From NCBI GenBank assembly GCA_037576195.1, contig CM075101.1, positions 13,454,001 through 13,518,000 on the forward strand: a stretch of 64,000 nucleotides of DNA, written 5' to 3'. Within the stretch, counting starts at the first letter, position 1. Every line of letters starts with the position of its first letter. The notes under the pieces were generated by a model. That model was not told where the DNA came from. It worked only from the letters and a program-made list of their open reading frames with translations, and did not search any database. Positions 35,772 through 48,893 of this stretch are shown piece after piece. A program made the position numbers and the translations under genes. Origin of the DNA: Phytoseiulus persimilis. Its lineage: Eukaryota; Arthropoda; Arachnida; Mesostigmata; Phytoseiidae.

Positions 35772-38700
35772 ATGAGGTCGGCTTTCATAGCCGGAATCTT
35801 GGGGCTGCTTGTTTGCCATGCATCTGCTCAGAAGTGAGTCCTCGTTATAGAAATTCCTTCCAATATTACGAGGGACATCATTCCATGTTCCGACAGCTAG
35901 CAACGATGATCGAAACGACGGGCCAGAGTTCTACTTTCGGAGTAATTTGCGAAGTAAATGAAACGGGCGTGGCTAAATTCTGCAAATGCTTCGAGGACGG
36001 GAATAACAAACTTTGAGCCATATCCATCGCGTCGTTATCACGGTTTCAAGCTGGAGTTTTCCAGTGGGTGCGGAGAAAAGGACGGCCGTGAACATGTTTT
36101 CACTCAAGAGCTCCGGAAAATTATTCTTTGTTCTGCGCTGTCGGGCCATCCCAAGCGCTGATAAGTCAGAGGAAGTTGTCACCGCGCGCGTTCGCAGAGC
36201 AAAACCTTCCCTGCCAGAAGTTTCTTCCACCGCAAACAGCCAAATGTAGCGACTAGAATTCAATCCAATACCATCGTGGTCCTTCCCATGTCATTTACTG
36301 TGCTCAGATCGCTGCACTGCGAATGACAGTGCTTCTCTCCCGTAATTCCACATGCAAGGTTTGATGCTTTCGAAACGTTGAATCCAGTCATAAAGTCAAA
36401 GATTCAGAACTTTGCATTCAAAGTTGCATATCAAATTACTGTTTTGCTGTTCAGAAATCTTCTTTAGATTTCACTTTTCCGACTTTCAATGAGCATTCGA
36501 CGGACACGGAAAGCGTGAAACATGAGGTGGCACAACGAGCGACACTTTCAGCGGTAATGACCTTAGCACGGAAGTTTCCTGCTGTCGTTCAAGTCTGTTA
36601 GGTATTGTCCGAGAACCCTATTCTGATATGACGTAATCGCTGGCCTTGGAAGAAAGGACAAACATTGGAAACCGCTCGATTCGAGTCGTAACATGTACGG
36701 ACTCGTGGGAAGTTCCCATCGTTCGGGATATGCGCGAAGACCCGGGGATCGCTCGAGTTCCATGCTCAGAATTGGACTTCACGAACCGGGAAGAGATCGA
36801 ACTCAGGCACGGTTGTAATCTGGCTACCCCGAGTTTGGAGAGAGTTCCCTCCGGGTGGCGGGATGTGCTCGGAAGCGCTTGGAAAATCACCCATAACTCA
36901 ACAATCATTAAATGTATCCCCAACCATTGACAGCTGACTCACTCAAACTGGATTAGGTGTAATTCAGTAGCCAGATGGAAGAGGGCTGGAGTGCTACTGG
37001 AAAAAGCTTGTCACAGTTCTCGGATTGTCCCCCCTCTTTGGACCCAAGAACGCCGAGGAACTTGCTTGGGGATACGCCATTCTGAGCGATGCTTGAGTTT
37101 GTTGGCTTCGGTTGCCATCAGGCATTGTTGTTCTTCAGTGTTTCGAGTACGTGGGTGGCTGAAGCGGCACCCCGAGTTGTATTGGATGGAATCGCGATAT
37201 CCGATAGTGTCTAACTGATTCCTTCCGTTCCGAACAGTTCGGCGAGCTTGAGCGCCCTCCTGCTCATGCCCAAAGTTATCTACCAAGGAGACCGGAACTT
37301 CTTCGTTCTCGAGTTGCAAAATCAAAACGAAGACGGCTCGGCAAAGATAACGATCGTTGACCAGAACAACAGCACAATCCAGTACTATCAGAAAACTTTC
37401 CCGGTTAAGAAAGTCGATGGACCTACTTTCAATCTCAATATCTCGGATCTTAACGTCGGTCAAGAGAACCAGGTGAGTCCAGAATGTCAAGAGTCCGTTC
37501 TCCGAGGAGCCAGTCTTCCCCTGGAGCTCTCCGAGCTGTCATCTGTTTTTTTAGGAAAAATTGATGCTCTTCTCGATTTATAGAGAAACCTTTACTGCAC
37601 CGTGATCCTCGAGGGGATGTTTGGTTCAACTATGATCAAAGAGAACAACACCATAAGGATCCAGACGGACGATCCCCTATTGCTGATCCAAACTGACAAG
37701 AGAATCTACAAGCCCGGACAAAAAGGTTACCCGCGGTCTAGAGCCCCGAGCGTTTTCTGAGAATTACTCGCACGAGGAAGTCTGGACGGCATTGAACCTT
37801 GAAACTGATCGGTCTCATACTTTCCCAGTGTTCCTAAGGATCATGCCACTGAGCGTCAATTTGCGGCCGAGAAACGGGGGAAGCATCAGCGTTTCGGTGA
37901 ACGATCCGCTCAACAATGTTGTTGCGAACTGGGCCGACGTCAAATTCACCGACATGGTTATGCAGTTTGATTTCCAGCTCGTTTCAGAGCCTGCCCTCGG
38001 CACATGGTTTGTGAACGTGCGGTACGAGGAGAACGGTCTTCCCTTGGTGAGTTCCAATTCAATTCAGTTCGCGATGATTCCGGAGGCAGCGAACGGCCGA
38101 ATTTCGAGCTGGAATGGCGCCCCTCAGCTGCGTCACTACCACGATGACACCCAGGCCCTTCTCAAATGCTCCGATTCTCTCCGATAGAGCTCGAACAAAT
38201 CCAATCCGGTGCTACAGACAGCGACCTTCAGCGTCTCTGAGTACACTTTGCCGAAATTCGAAGTGACGATCACTCCACCTCCTTACCTTCTCATGGACGC
38301 CAAGACCGCCACCTGGAATATTTGTGCCAAGTACACTTTCGGGAAGCCGGTCAACGGTGAAGTCAAAGTCAATACGACCTTGGTGCGCTACCAGTGGGAA
38401 AACCACCTCGGAATACCCGAGAACTACGTTGAGTCGAAGCTGGTGAGAATCCTGACACTTCCTCACATGGAAACGAAATTCGTTGCGCTGAGCTGGGAAA
38501 TCGAGACTGTGTTTTCCGCAGATTAACGGCTGCTACAATTTGACGCTGGAGACATCTGCCCTCAACCTCACGAACCCCTCGTTCGAGTACCGTCAAATTC
38601 AAGTTCTCGCCAATGTGTTCGAAGACGGAACCAAGCTGCAGATGAATGCCACGAACAAACTCTCGAGAACCACAATGCCTTTGAAACTCAGTTTTCAGCC

Positions 38701-41700
38701 TGACTCTAGCGATAAATATTATAGACCCTACATGAACACCTACGGCTCCGTGAGTATTTCCACCTCAATCGCACATGATCCTCATTTCTCGCCTCTACTC
38801 TGTCGATCCGAATTCAGAGCGGCATCGAACGACACGACAGATCGCCGCTGCAACGTTCGTCATCTCACTAGCGAGTCGGATCTATTTCCAGCTGAAAGTT
38901 TCGCACCCTGACGATACCCCTGCCCGGGGAGAGGAGGTCGAACTATGCCTAACGGCGAAATCAGAAAGCTACAAATATCATTATCAACGCACAGATGTTC
39001 GTCTGATGTGCAAGAACTACACGAGCGATAGCGACGGAGTCATAAAGTTCACGCTTCCACCGCACAAGCCCACTGTTGTTTCGCTGAACATCGAGGTGAG
39101 TGTGACAGGAGCGCACTATCCGTACGTTATATCGAACGAGTGGGTCATGAGATGGGATTGCTGATTTCACACAAGTAACTGATTCCATTCCTGCAGGCAA
39201 CGTCGACTCGCTTCCCGACGAAATACTTCCCTGAGAACAAGTACAACGTCATGATTCAGCAGCCGAAAACCTCAACGTTCTATAGAGCTTTCTTCTCTCC
39301 ATCGCAGCAGTACTTGCAGTTCGAACCCCTCTCTGGCGAGAAGTTGCCATGTGATAAACCAGTTCGTTTGACTGCCTACTACACGTTCCAGGTGAGCTGT
39401 TCCCCCTGAGCTGTTCCAGTTTTTCGAGTGAAGCGAGACTCGAGATACTTGAGCTTCTACGAAGCATGTCTCGTTTGTTTTTCGTTAAATCTCGTCCGTT
39501 TCCATCGTAGGAGAGCGACAAGAACCTGATGTTCAGGTACGTTGTGATGGGCCGGTCGAGGAACATCTTGAGCAAGGATGTTGTCGTCGCCAACCCGACG
39601 GAGGTTTCTGCTCAGGCCAATCAGACTGAGGTTCTGACGGAATCACTTCCGAATACGTTCAGCGACATGGCTACTTCAACTGACAAGAAAATCGGTCGCC
39701 TCAATATCGAGGTGAGCACACAGCTCCAGTTTTCGACCCGAGTCATCGAGAGCTCGTTGTAGAGAAGTTCTTCCTGCACCAGGTCACAACTCTCCTGCTG
39801 CAGCACAATAAAAATGGCGGTGACATTATTTTCAGATCGACCCTGCATCGACACAATTGCCCCAGCTGACTGTAGCTATATTCTACATGAACGGAACTGA
39901 GGTCGTGGCTGACAGCGTGAGAGTGCAGAGGAAGGTTTGCTCTCCGAATAAAGTGGACCTCGAATTCTCCCAGAACGTCTTTCAACCGGGAGCCAACGTC
40001 ACTCTGCGCATGACGGCTTCTCCCAACTCGCAGTGTGGAATTCAAATCGTCGACCGCAGCGTGCGGCTCCTGAGCGGCTCGGATAATAATCCCTTCTTGA
40101 AGTGAGGAAGATCTCATGTATCTCTGGTTCAGAAAAAAATCATCGAGTCGAGTTAAATTCATCTCGGAGAAAAGTTTGTGGAAAATCACCCAACATGAAA
40201 AGAGTTTTAAGAGGAGCCCGATGCTTGAAGGTACCGGGATGATCTACCCAATCGCGAAATCGGTCAATGGGAGTACCCACAGCCGGATACTTATGGATAC
40301 TGCCAGAATGGTGGTGGACCAAGTGATTTCGTTGACAGCGAGAGCGTCTTTTTGGTGAGTAGTTGATCGGTAGTTCAGTGGACTCGTTCAGAATTCCAAA
40401 TGAACAAATGATTCCCCGCTCGAAGAAGGTCGTTCGTTGGCTCAGAGAGTGCTTGCCTTAAATTCACAGCCGGCTGGTTGGACAGCGATCTTGTACAATA
40501 TCAATTTGAAGACTCGACCTTGCCGTTCAACCAGAGATGGAGGCCCCGACGTCGCCCCAGAACGTATGTAACTCGGAACTTTTACGAGCAACTAGGGTTT
40601 TAGATAAATCGGTCTCAACGTTACCTGGGAACCTCTGGGATCTCCAGACGATGATTGAAACTAGTCATGGCCAGTGATGTCCGGGTGTAGGTGCTCTTAG
40701 TGTAGCTGAACGAGGACTTAACAGGCGTGTAAGTATTAATGGGGTTGGTGCGTCGGGACTCGGGCCAACTATGGTGTCTAGAGGGAGCCGTTCAACTATC
40801 ATTTAGCCTAACTAAGAACTTCTAGCCGAGCACGCTGGATTCAGTGGACTCGCTATGGCTGACTCGTTTCCAGCCAACGGAGTCGCTTTCGGCTCCAGTG
40901 AGTAGATGAGTCCGATTTGTGTTGTGGTGGTGGAGGTTGCCTTCCCGGCATGACGTTTGCAGCTTCGTTCTGTGCGCCTCCCTCCTTGTTCCCGTCGTGC
41001 TTTGACTTGGGGACAAAGAAGACGATGTGGGATGTGGGCAAACCGACTTTTTTGTTTTGAACATTCTTCGTAACGTACTCCCTCAGTTCTTTCAAGAAAT
41101 TTCGGGCCGGTGCACGGTAGGAACTATCTTGCAGTCGCCGCTCCCGCTCCTCCACGAGCTCCATTACTGAGGATGTCCATGGTTACCGGTACAGCCTTCC
41201 GCTACTGTTTTCGTTTGCACTTCAGAGCCTCTTTCTCCTGCTGATTCCTCCACAAATTCCTTCAGATTCCTGTCCGAAGAATAATGCGTCAATCACTATA
41301 TTAATCCCTGCTCCCCTCATAACCGCTGCGCCTCTCGCTCCTAACCAAAACTTTTCGCGCCTCGGGCAGCATTTCGCGCTGATGATGCAGAATGACGGGA
41401 GCTCGAATCAAGAATCTCATGATCGAAGACGGAAGCAGTCAGCGACGGCTCTCAACAGCAAACCTTGCGGGAATCCCGAGAAGGATATCTAGAGCCCATG
41501 AGTCCACCAGAGTTCACTAAGAAGTCTGTGGAAATTTAAGATTCAATGGAGTCACCAGAATTGATCACCGCACACCCCCCACCGTCGTTCTCGCCGGCTA
41601 CGACGACCAGTAATTATTAGTCTTCAGTTTCAACAGTTCGCTCATTAACCATCCTACTGTGGCATCGACGGGAGATGTTTGGTTATTCTGATAAGGGTCA

Positions 41701-44700
41701 AGGCATAACTCATCGGTATACTTTCGAACTCAGCTGATTCGGATCAAGAAGAGGTTTCAAGGATTCATCCAGTCCTCTGGGATGGCGGAATAAACAGACA
41801 CAATGGGGGAAGACCGGAGGGAAGCGGTCGCGGTGATGGGGCACATCTCCATCTGTACCTTAGCGGGATGGGCCGCGGGCCGTCCTCAAGAAACTGAGGA
41901 CTCACTCCGATGAAATGGAGAACGACGATGACTCCGACCACGTGTTGTTTCAGCTCGAGCAGAACCACTCCTCATATCTGGAGAGCGCAAGAAATCCGGG
42001 TTCAGAACATACGCCCTCCAAGGCAATCCAACTAGAGGTCTAAGTCAGTGAGATGAACGCCCACTGTGGTTTGAGTCGAGTTTGCCGGCTGTTCAAGCTA
42101 TCGCTTACAATCCCTTGTCAGCAACCTCCATGGCTTCCGCGTTCACGCAGAATTGTTCCGTACGACAGCCCCCCCCCTTAAATGTTTGTCGCGGTGCTTT
42201 GTAGCCTTTCTCTACAGGCGTCTCCGTGATCTCTTGGAGCGGCGCCATTGTTTTCGTTCAGCTCGGAATAACTTTTCGAGAAACTGAACCTGGAAGTAGA
42301 TACAACTCGGGGTCGCTCTTGCAGGCTATGTGCCCTATGCGAAGGGACATGGAACGCCCCAGTTGTACAGCCTCCATTCGTCAAGCCACAGACTGTATCT
42401 GTCAAATGATTATGAAAGCGTCAGATCTTCCAGGGCCCGTGAGTTCTTGATTTGGCCCGCTGAAGTTTGGCGAGGCTTGAAGTTATCATCGTGGCCCTCG
42501 ATGATAAGGAGCTATTCGCGCAGCTAGCGAGAGCAATTTTCAAGCACAAGCTCTCATTCCGCAAGGAAGACGAAATGCATTCCTTTCACGCTCACCGAGC
42601 CTTTGACGGTCCCTTGAGGACCAGCGGCGGAAAGTCCGGGGAGATGAGTGCAGTTCCTGCTCACAATGCTCTTTAACGGTGAACATTGCTCCTTCAGCTA
42701 TCGCACTCAAAGTTGGCCATGCTCCCGTTGCTCTAGCTGAGGCGGCATTCGGTGAGTGGAGCGCATGAACAGAACGCAGTCGATTAAATCCCCCCAGTGC
42801 AGCAAGGCACAGGAGCGGAGGCATGCCGTAAAGTCCTGTCCATGCACGATGAGTTGCATAGAAGGAACACCATGAATTTTGAGGATCTTGAATAGCTCGG
42901 ACGCCCTCGAACTCAGTTTTCCAAAATCTGATAACGCCTCAGAGAGAACGCAATATTATCTCGAGTCCCCTTCGAATCAGAGAAGTGGGCACCGCGAACA
43001 CGAACCCTTCCGGGACAGCATGGCTCTGAATGTGCATGGGCGTTCTCCTCGTAGCCGGCTTCATATGTTCGTCTTTCTTCATCTCGGCATGACGTCCTTG
43101 CATGGGAGCCAGCGAGCAGCCGAAATCTCTGACTAACGGCTGATCTGAAACTCGCACCGCATGCTAGGAACTATTCTCGTAACCAGCCAGCAGCGAAAGA
43201 AGCCGTCCAAAGATCAGAGTCTTCCGCCATTCGCTGCTTGTAGTGCTGCACCTGATGCTTGGCTCACTCTCGCAGCTTTTTCCCACCCAAAATGAGGTTC
43301 GGACAGATATCTGATATTTTTTGAATCACAGTGGCTCCGAGTGCATCGCGCATTGGAAACGATTTCGGCGGAGGAACGGCCGCCGCCTCCCAGAGCGTAG
43401 TCGACGTACGCGACTACTTCCCCGAGCTGTGGCTCTTCGAGGTCAACGCTATAGAGTGAGTCACTTCGTCAAAAGCATAATTCGAATGGAAATCCGAAAC
43501 TCCGCTGAGGCTGTCATGGCTGAGGATCAGGCATCGGATGGTACTGCGGTTGAAACGCAGTTTTCTTCCGGAAGCCGGATAGGAAGCGGGGTTGTACCCG
43601 ATAGCATTCGTTCGTTTTCGAATCACGTCCCGATCGGGAGCTGCGTGTGCGCCTTAGGCGTCTTTCGGTGGCTCAGGTCGAGCCGTGGCGCGGAAGAGTA
43701 TGAAGTTTGCCTCGGACGTGACTGATCTCATAATTTCAGCGGCACCGGAAAGCTTTCTCGCAACCTCACTGCTCCGCATCAAGTCACAACGTGGAATGCC
43801 GACGTTGCTTGCATCCACAAAACCGATGGTCTGGGAGTTTCTCCGAGTCATGAGGTCAAGACGTTCCAAGCATTCTTCGCTGACGTCACCCTCCCGTATT
43901 CTGTGAAACGTTTGGAAGTGTTACCGATCATTGTCAGCGCGTACAACTATTTGCCCGAATGTATGCCGGTGAGTGTACCGAGCTCAGAACGTTGCACAAT
44001 GCGAAGTACCAGTCTTTCGGATCCGGATCTCTCTCTCTCGAAGAAGAAGAACTTCCCTCCCGTCCCCTATCTTTGCTCAAAGATTCATGACAGTCCGATC
44101 TCTCAATAGGTCTCAATCACGATCGACCCCATCCCCGGCCTTGAAGCCCGAACTCCCCTGAAGACCGAAGCCTGCGTCTGCGCTGACACGTCACCATTCC
44201 AATACGAGCTCAGAGTGGCGGTGACAAACGAAACCATAATCGGGGATCTCAATGTAACCGTAACAGCAGTGAACTCGGAGAACATGTCCGTCTGCAGTGG
44301 AAAACAAGGCGCAAAAACCGTCCCGTCGAGAGACAAGCTCACGAAACCCTTGAAAGTCATTCCTGAAGGTAAAAGTGCTACAGCTTCCTACGCTTTCTCG
44401 CCGAGAGCTCGGTCGAATGTTGAACTTAAGCCGATCCCGACAATTTCCAGGATTTATGGTTGAGAAAATTGACAGCTTCCTGCTGTGTCCGAAAAGTGAA
44501 ATCACCAAAGCTGACTTCGATCTCAACGTCCCCGAGAACGCCATCAAGGGCTCTGCGAGATCTCTGTTCTCTGTTACTGGCGACATCATGGGATCATCCG
44601 CTTCGAACCTCGAGAACCTCATCGTGCTGCCAACGGGCTGTGGCGAGCAAACGATGGCTAAGTTCTCGTCGAATCTCGCCGTTCTCGATTATTTGAATTC

Positions 44701-46730
44701 TACGCAACGACTCGACTCGAACACCGAGAAGCGGATCCGTGCGAACCTAAACACAGGTTATCAGAACGAACTCAAGTTCCGCGGGCGTGACGGGTCATAC
44801 TCCGTTTGGGGTGGTTCATGGGGACAGCCTTCCTCGTTCCTCACAGCCATGGTGTACAAGGGTTTCAAGCATGCGCACAAGTTCATCTTCATCGATGACG
44901 ACGGGCTGACAAGCACGTTCAACTATCTTCTGAGTACCCAAGATCGAGTCACCGGCTGCTTCAACAATATCGGAACAATCTACAGCTGGGCACTTCGGGT
45001 GAGTTTCCGCCGACAAACTCTGGCTTGGCTCGGGATGCCGCGCTTCCCAGTTTTCTGAAAACGGCTTGATTGCAGACGTCGGAAAGTGCCGCTGACACGC
45101 GTGGTTCGTACACTGCGTACGTTCTCGCAGCTCTGCATGGATCGCTGACGAACAAAACCCGAATCGAAAAAGCTTTGGACTGCGTCAAGGCGCAGAAGAA
45201 CATGGCACAGCACTCTTACGCTCTCAGTGCCTACGCCGCGGCTCTGTACAAGGACACTGCTCTCGCGGAAAAATACCTCACCGGACTCAAAGGCTACGAA
45301 AACGAGAAGTTGCGTAAGTATTCATCAGATACCGCCCCGCGAAAGCGTTGAGCATCGTCGGAAATCATGTTCCCCGATGAGACACGCAACATGCGGCTAT
45401 TCTTACTTTGACAGCGAATCAGAAGTTCTACTATCCGAGCGACAGCTATGCACCACAGTCCATCGAGACGAGCGCCTATGCAGTTCTTGCTCAGCTCACT
45501 CTCCATGGCGGCGATGCTATCCAAAAAGTGCAGCCGATCGTCAGATGGTTGATGAAAAAGCAGAACCGGAACGGAGGCTTCTCGTCCTCCCAGGATACTG
45601 TCATTGGTGAGTATTGCGAACGAATGAGCCAACTGGGGAGTCGCACCAAAAATGGATCATCACTCGACCTCTTGCAGGTCTCCAAGCCCTGGCCAAATTC
45701 GCGGAACTCACCTACAAGGATCAGAAAACCATCGACAATAAGCTTGTTGTCAAGGGCACGAATTTCAACGTGGACTACAAAATCAATCAGAAAAATGCCA
45801 TCATTTGGGACACTCGAGTTGTGAACACCATTCCCAACAAGTTATCCGTAACGAGTGAAGGGAGTGGATGCGTTGTGACCACTGTGAGCTTTGCCTAGAT
45901 GCTCCGAATGAGACAAATTGAGCATTTGCAATGGGTCATTGGCTACGACGCGTCATAATTACGATCTACTATTGCAGTCTCAGCTCCGTTATAATGTACC
46001 ATCGATTCCGGGAGAGACTGGTTTCGTTTTCAACGTGACCGTGACCAAAGCGTCTACGGTGAAGAACGTCGTTCTAGAGCTCTGCGTTTCGTAAGTTGCT
46101 CCGAGCGCGACACGTCCATGAACTCCTCGGTGCTCGTAATTTCCCGACACAAAATCTGAGCCTCACCGTCGGTCTCTCAAACGTTGCAGGTACGACATGG
46201 CTGGTGGGCAGCCTTCGAGCATGGCCATCATCGAGCTCACTCCATTCAGTGGTTATCATGCTGCGAAGCCTTCTTTGCAAGCCATATTGTCTCGCAACGA
46301 GATAAGACGGTTCGACGCAGACGGGACTCCGACCATTCTGTATTTTGATGAGGTGATCTGTCTTCCTTAGGAAGCCTCCTTCTGGCAAGTCATAATCGGA
46401 AAGTTCGCTATTTCATCTGCAATACTCGAGTTGATCTCTCAACAGTTCACGGCGACTCCGCGATGCGTGAATGTGGAACTCGAACAAGCTTTCGCTGTAG
46501 ATAACTTACAACCCGGAACTGCCATCGTCTATGACTACTACGATAAGAGTGAGTATTCAGGATGAACTTAGTGCTTCCAATGATCCCTTTATCCAGAGGT
46601 GAGGTGGCTGCCCGATTTTAAGTCGGATACAATCAGCAATCGTGGGCCGACCCGCGGGAATTGCGATTCGGCCCATCTCGCCGGCTTTGACACCGATCGG
46701 AATGCCGAAACTCCCGATGAAATATGCTGA
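35772..46730 (+). CDS. Alpha-2-macroglobulin / thioester protein, 24 exons
   Basis: This is a secreted protease-trapping or opsonin-like protein. Exons are 35772-35833, 37238-37472, 37584-37725, 37829-38046, 38188-38442, 38522-38749, 38892-39095, 39197-39391, 39511-39711, 39836-40101, 40231-40354, 40470-40563, 42325-42438, 43332-43455, 43740-43968, 44110-44368, 44451-44998, 45076-45313, 45415-45606, 45678-45883, 45978-46090, 46190-46352, 46446-46548 and 46597-46730. All phases agree, giving 1,548 residues. A signal peptide ends near CHASAQ. Macroglobulin landmarks are IQTDKRIYKPGQK, SEYTLPKFEV, CGIQIVDRSVRLL, KTRPC before the bait, and VRDYFPELWLFEV after it. The thioester GCGEQ is at residues 1046-1050, and the C-terminal receptor-binding region is exons 20-24. 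At the catalytic His/Asn position the residue is Ser. The last intron is only 48 nt. Confidence 0.93.
42325..42438 (+). other. Skippable bait-region exon of the macroglobulin gene
   Basis: This 114-nt exon begins after GCTCTTGCAG and ends at GTGAGT, phase 1 on both sides, so it can be included or skipped without changing frame. It encodes YVPYAKGHGTPQLY and a Ser/His/Arg-rich stretch typical of a protease-bait segment. It is isolated between the two largest internal introns (1,761 and 893 nt). Confidence 0.65.
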
Positions 46731-47735
46731 TTGAACCCGAGTGGTTACCTTGCACACTGCTCTGTATATCATCGATGTCTGAACAGCACTGAAGCCCCAC
46801 GCGCTTGTGTGTGATGTTTATCGACGACTCTGGAAGCGTTTAAAGAGGCTTTCGAAACGCCACCGGTGCCGTTCTCAAGCGTTACATCCGAAACATTTTT
46901 ATGAGTAATGTTTGAGATTGTTTCGACCGATTTTCCCGAAGCCCAGGCGCGCAGAAAAAAGTCGGATCTTTGTTTGCATAGGCAGCGGATGAACTTGAAA
47001 GTAGTCGGCAATTATGATTCTTATGAGCTGCGCTGACGGTGGAAGTGAGTGCCGCGTAGAGTGAACTTTCGGTTGGTTACGAATGGGTGGGAGCAACGAA
47101 CCGTGTCGTATGCCTCGTTACGGGAGCGGTTTTGTAATCTGCTCGATGAACAAGGTCTTCAAAATTCGGAACCTGCCTGAAATCGTCCGAATTGCTAATA
47201 CTTAACGAGTGGCGCTTCAGAAATGAAATTGCCGATCTGAGCAGAAGCGGATCATTGGGTTCTTTTCAAGATTCCGATAATGGATACGAAACTCGGTCTG
47301 CACTGGTGTTTTTGAGATCCCGGGTCCCACGAGCCTTGATGAACGGATGGCAGGCGAGACACGTGATTTTGAAGTAAAGTTAAATGCTCATAATCTTTCC
47401 AGGCAAACAGAAGTCCGTGGAATACACACGGGGAAATCTTCCATCAGATCAAGACAACGAATAATCCGGGTTCCAACTGATGGGGTTGGAGTCACCTTAA
47501 GCTCCCGCTAAAGAGTGTCACGTGGTACTCTTTGGAGAGATAAAACAGGATGTTTGTGTTCTGACCATGACTTCCTTATTTCCTATGAGAGCTGGCATGT
47601 TGTGCCCGGCCCGGTCACCGGCATTCTTGCATTTCTCTCATCCCACGGATGGCCCTTATCATGGCCTGGAAAGAACCAACTGTGGATTCCGTGAGGACCG
47701 ACGATGCGATCCAAGGCTAACTCCTCCCGTTTCAC
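46731..47735. other. Intergenic stretch after the macroglobulin gene
   Basis: I saw nothing coding with a recognisable domain. No canonical AATAAA was found shortly after the stop at 46730. Confidence 0.4.
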
Positions 47736-47739
47736 GAGC

Positions 47740-47755
47740 GGGGGGGGGGGGGGGG
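47740..47755 (+). repeat. Poly-G tract (16 G)
   Basis: An uninterrupted G run directly to the left of a possible Tc1/mariner-type MITE. Confidence 0.85.
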
Positions 47756-47761
47756 ATTATA

Positions 47762-48306
47762 CAGGGCGGAATCCTGAGCATGGGTGATTTCCGGTGAAAA
47801 TCAAAAATCATCGGATCGACCTCGCAACTCAATGTTCGCATGATTCACCCATTTCTGAGTAATTTTCACCGGGGGAGATACCTCCGATTCTGCCTCGTTG
47901 AGGAGTTACGAGAAGAAATGCGGGGAAAAGCGAGGAAAACGAAATTAGCCAATGGGCAAGGCCTTGAAAAAGGGGTTGATACGATCGCTTGCCATTCTTC
48001 GGGGAAATGAGATAACTTCGCTCGGTTTTCCGGCGAATGACGGGCTTCCTTTTGCGCGTCGAATGCTTCCCCCACGAGTCCGATCCGATAAATATTGACG
48101 TTTTTACGATAACTTTTAGGAAGACCTCGAAAAAAAAGGAAGGGTCATTTTCAGAACCATCTCCTGACCGGGATTTTCACCGGATCCTCCTGAATTTTGT
48201 ATCAAAATGACCGCCTCGATATCCTCTATCGATCACTGTTTGATTTTTGAAAAAGTTCCAAAACAAGATCGGGCTCGAAAATTCCCGACTAAAAAAAGCC
48301 ACCCTG
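47762..48306 (+). mobile_element. Possible Tc1/mariner-type MITE, about 545 bp
   Basis: The left end TACAGGGCGG and right end CCACCCTGTA are near-perfect inverted repeats (one mismatch over the 8 bases inside TA), with TA at each side. That fits TA-targeting mariner-like elements. The interior contains ATTTTCACCGG three times in either orientation and several A runs, and no gene. The TIR is very short, so chance pairing is possible. Confidence 0.35.
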
Positions 48307-48474
48307 TAGAATATCATGCCGTGATGGGAGAAAAACTGCGAAAACGAAGGAACTGGTTTGCGCGTCGATAGGTTTTAGAATTGATGAAGAGAGAAATTAC
48401 ACATCGTTCAAACTGGTCGGTAGCCCGTCCAGCGGCTTTTTCCGACAAGCTCGAAGTCCAATTTATCATCAGTA

Positions 48475-48890
48475 ACTACAGCAGGCTTCGTTATTCATCC
48501 AGAAACCTTACGCGATCTGACAGAATATCTGAGAGAGCGACTCATAACAACTCAAGGAAGGGATCATCATGGCAGTGATGGTTTGAAAATTACTCTTCAC
48601 TTCCCTTCAAGCGAAAGCCCCATGTAGAGGTCAAGGGCTCAATGGCGCGAAGCGGAAGCGTCCGTCCGAAATTCTTCTATCAACTTGAAGTATGAGTCGT
48701 ACTGAAGGTTCAATTCTCCTTGCGATCCAGTGTTTGTGGTCTTTCGGCGCAGAGCGCACGGTCGGAACCGACGGGGAATTCGAAGGACCATTCTGTCATT
48801 TAATCCAAACCACACACGAGGTGACCCACGGCCCTCAACTCGATTCGGAGTTCATATTACGCAGCTTATTTTGAATAAGAAAATCGGAGA
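48475..48890 (+). repeat. Segmental-duplication fragment, left copy
   Basis: This segment matches 55020-55350 in the same orientation. Shared landmarks are TTCATCCAGAAACC, CACAACTCAA.GAAAGGATCAT, TTTGAAAAT.ACTCTTCACTT, AGAGGTCAAGG, GCG.AGCGGAAGC and TTCGGCGCAG. It probably belongs to the same duplication as 52010-53600 and 56670-58000. Confidence 0.7.
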
Positions 48891-48893
48891 TCG

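Noticed and set aside
42218-42295. Extra alternative bait exon in the macroglobulin gene
   Set aside because: The splice signals and phase fit, but the translation is hydrophobic and overlaps the approach to the better exon at 42325, so it is not called as an exon.
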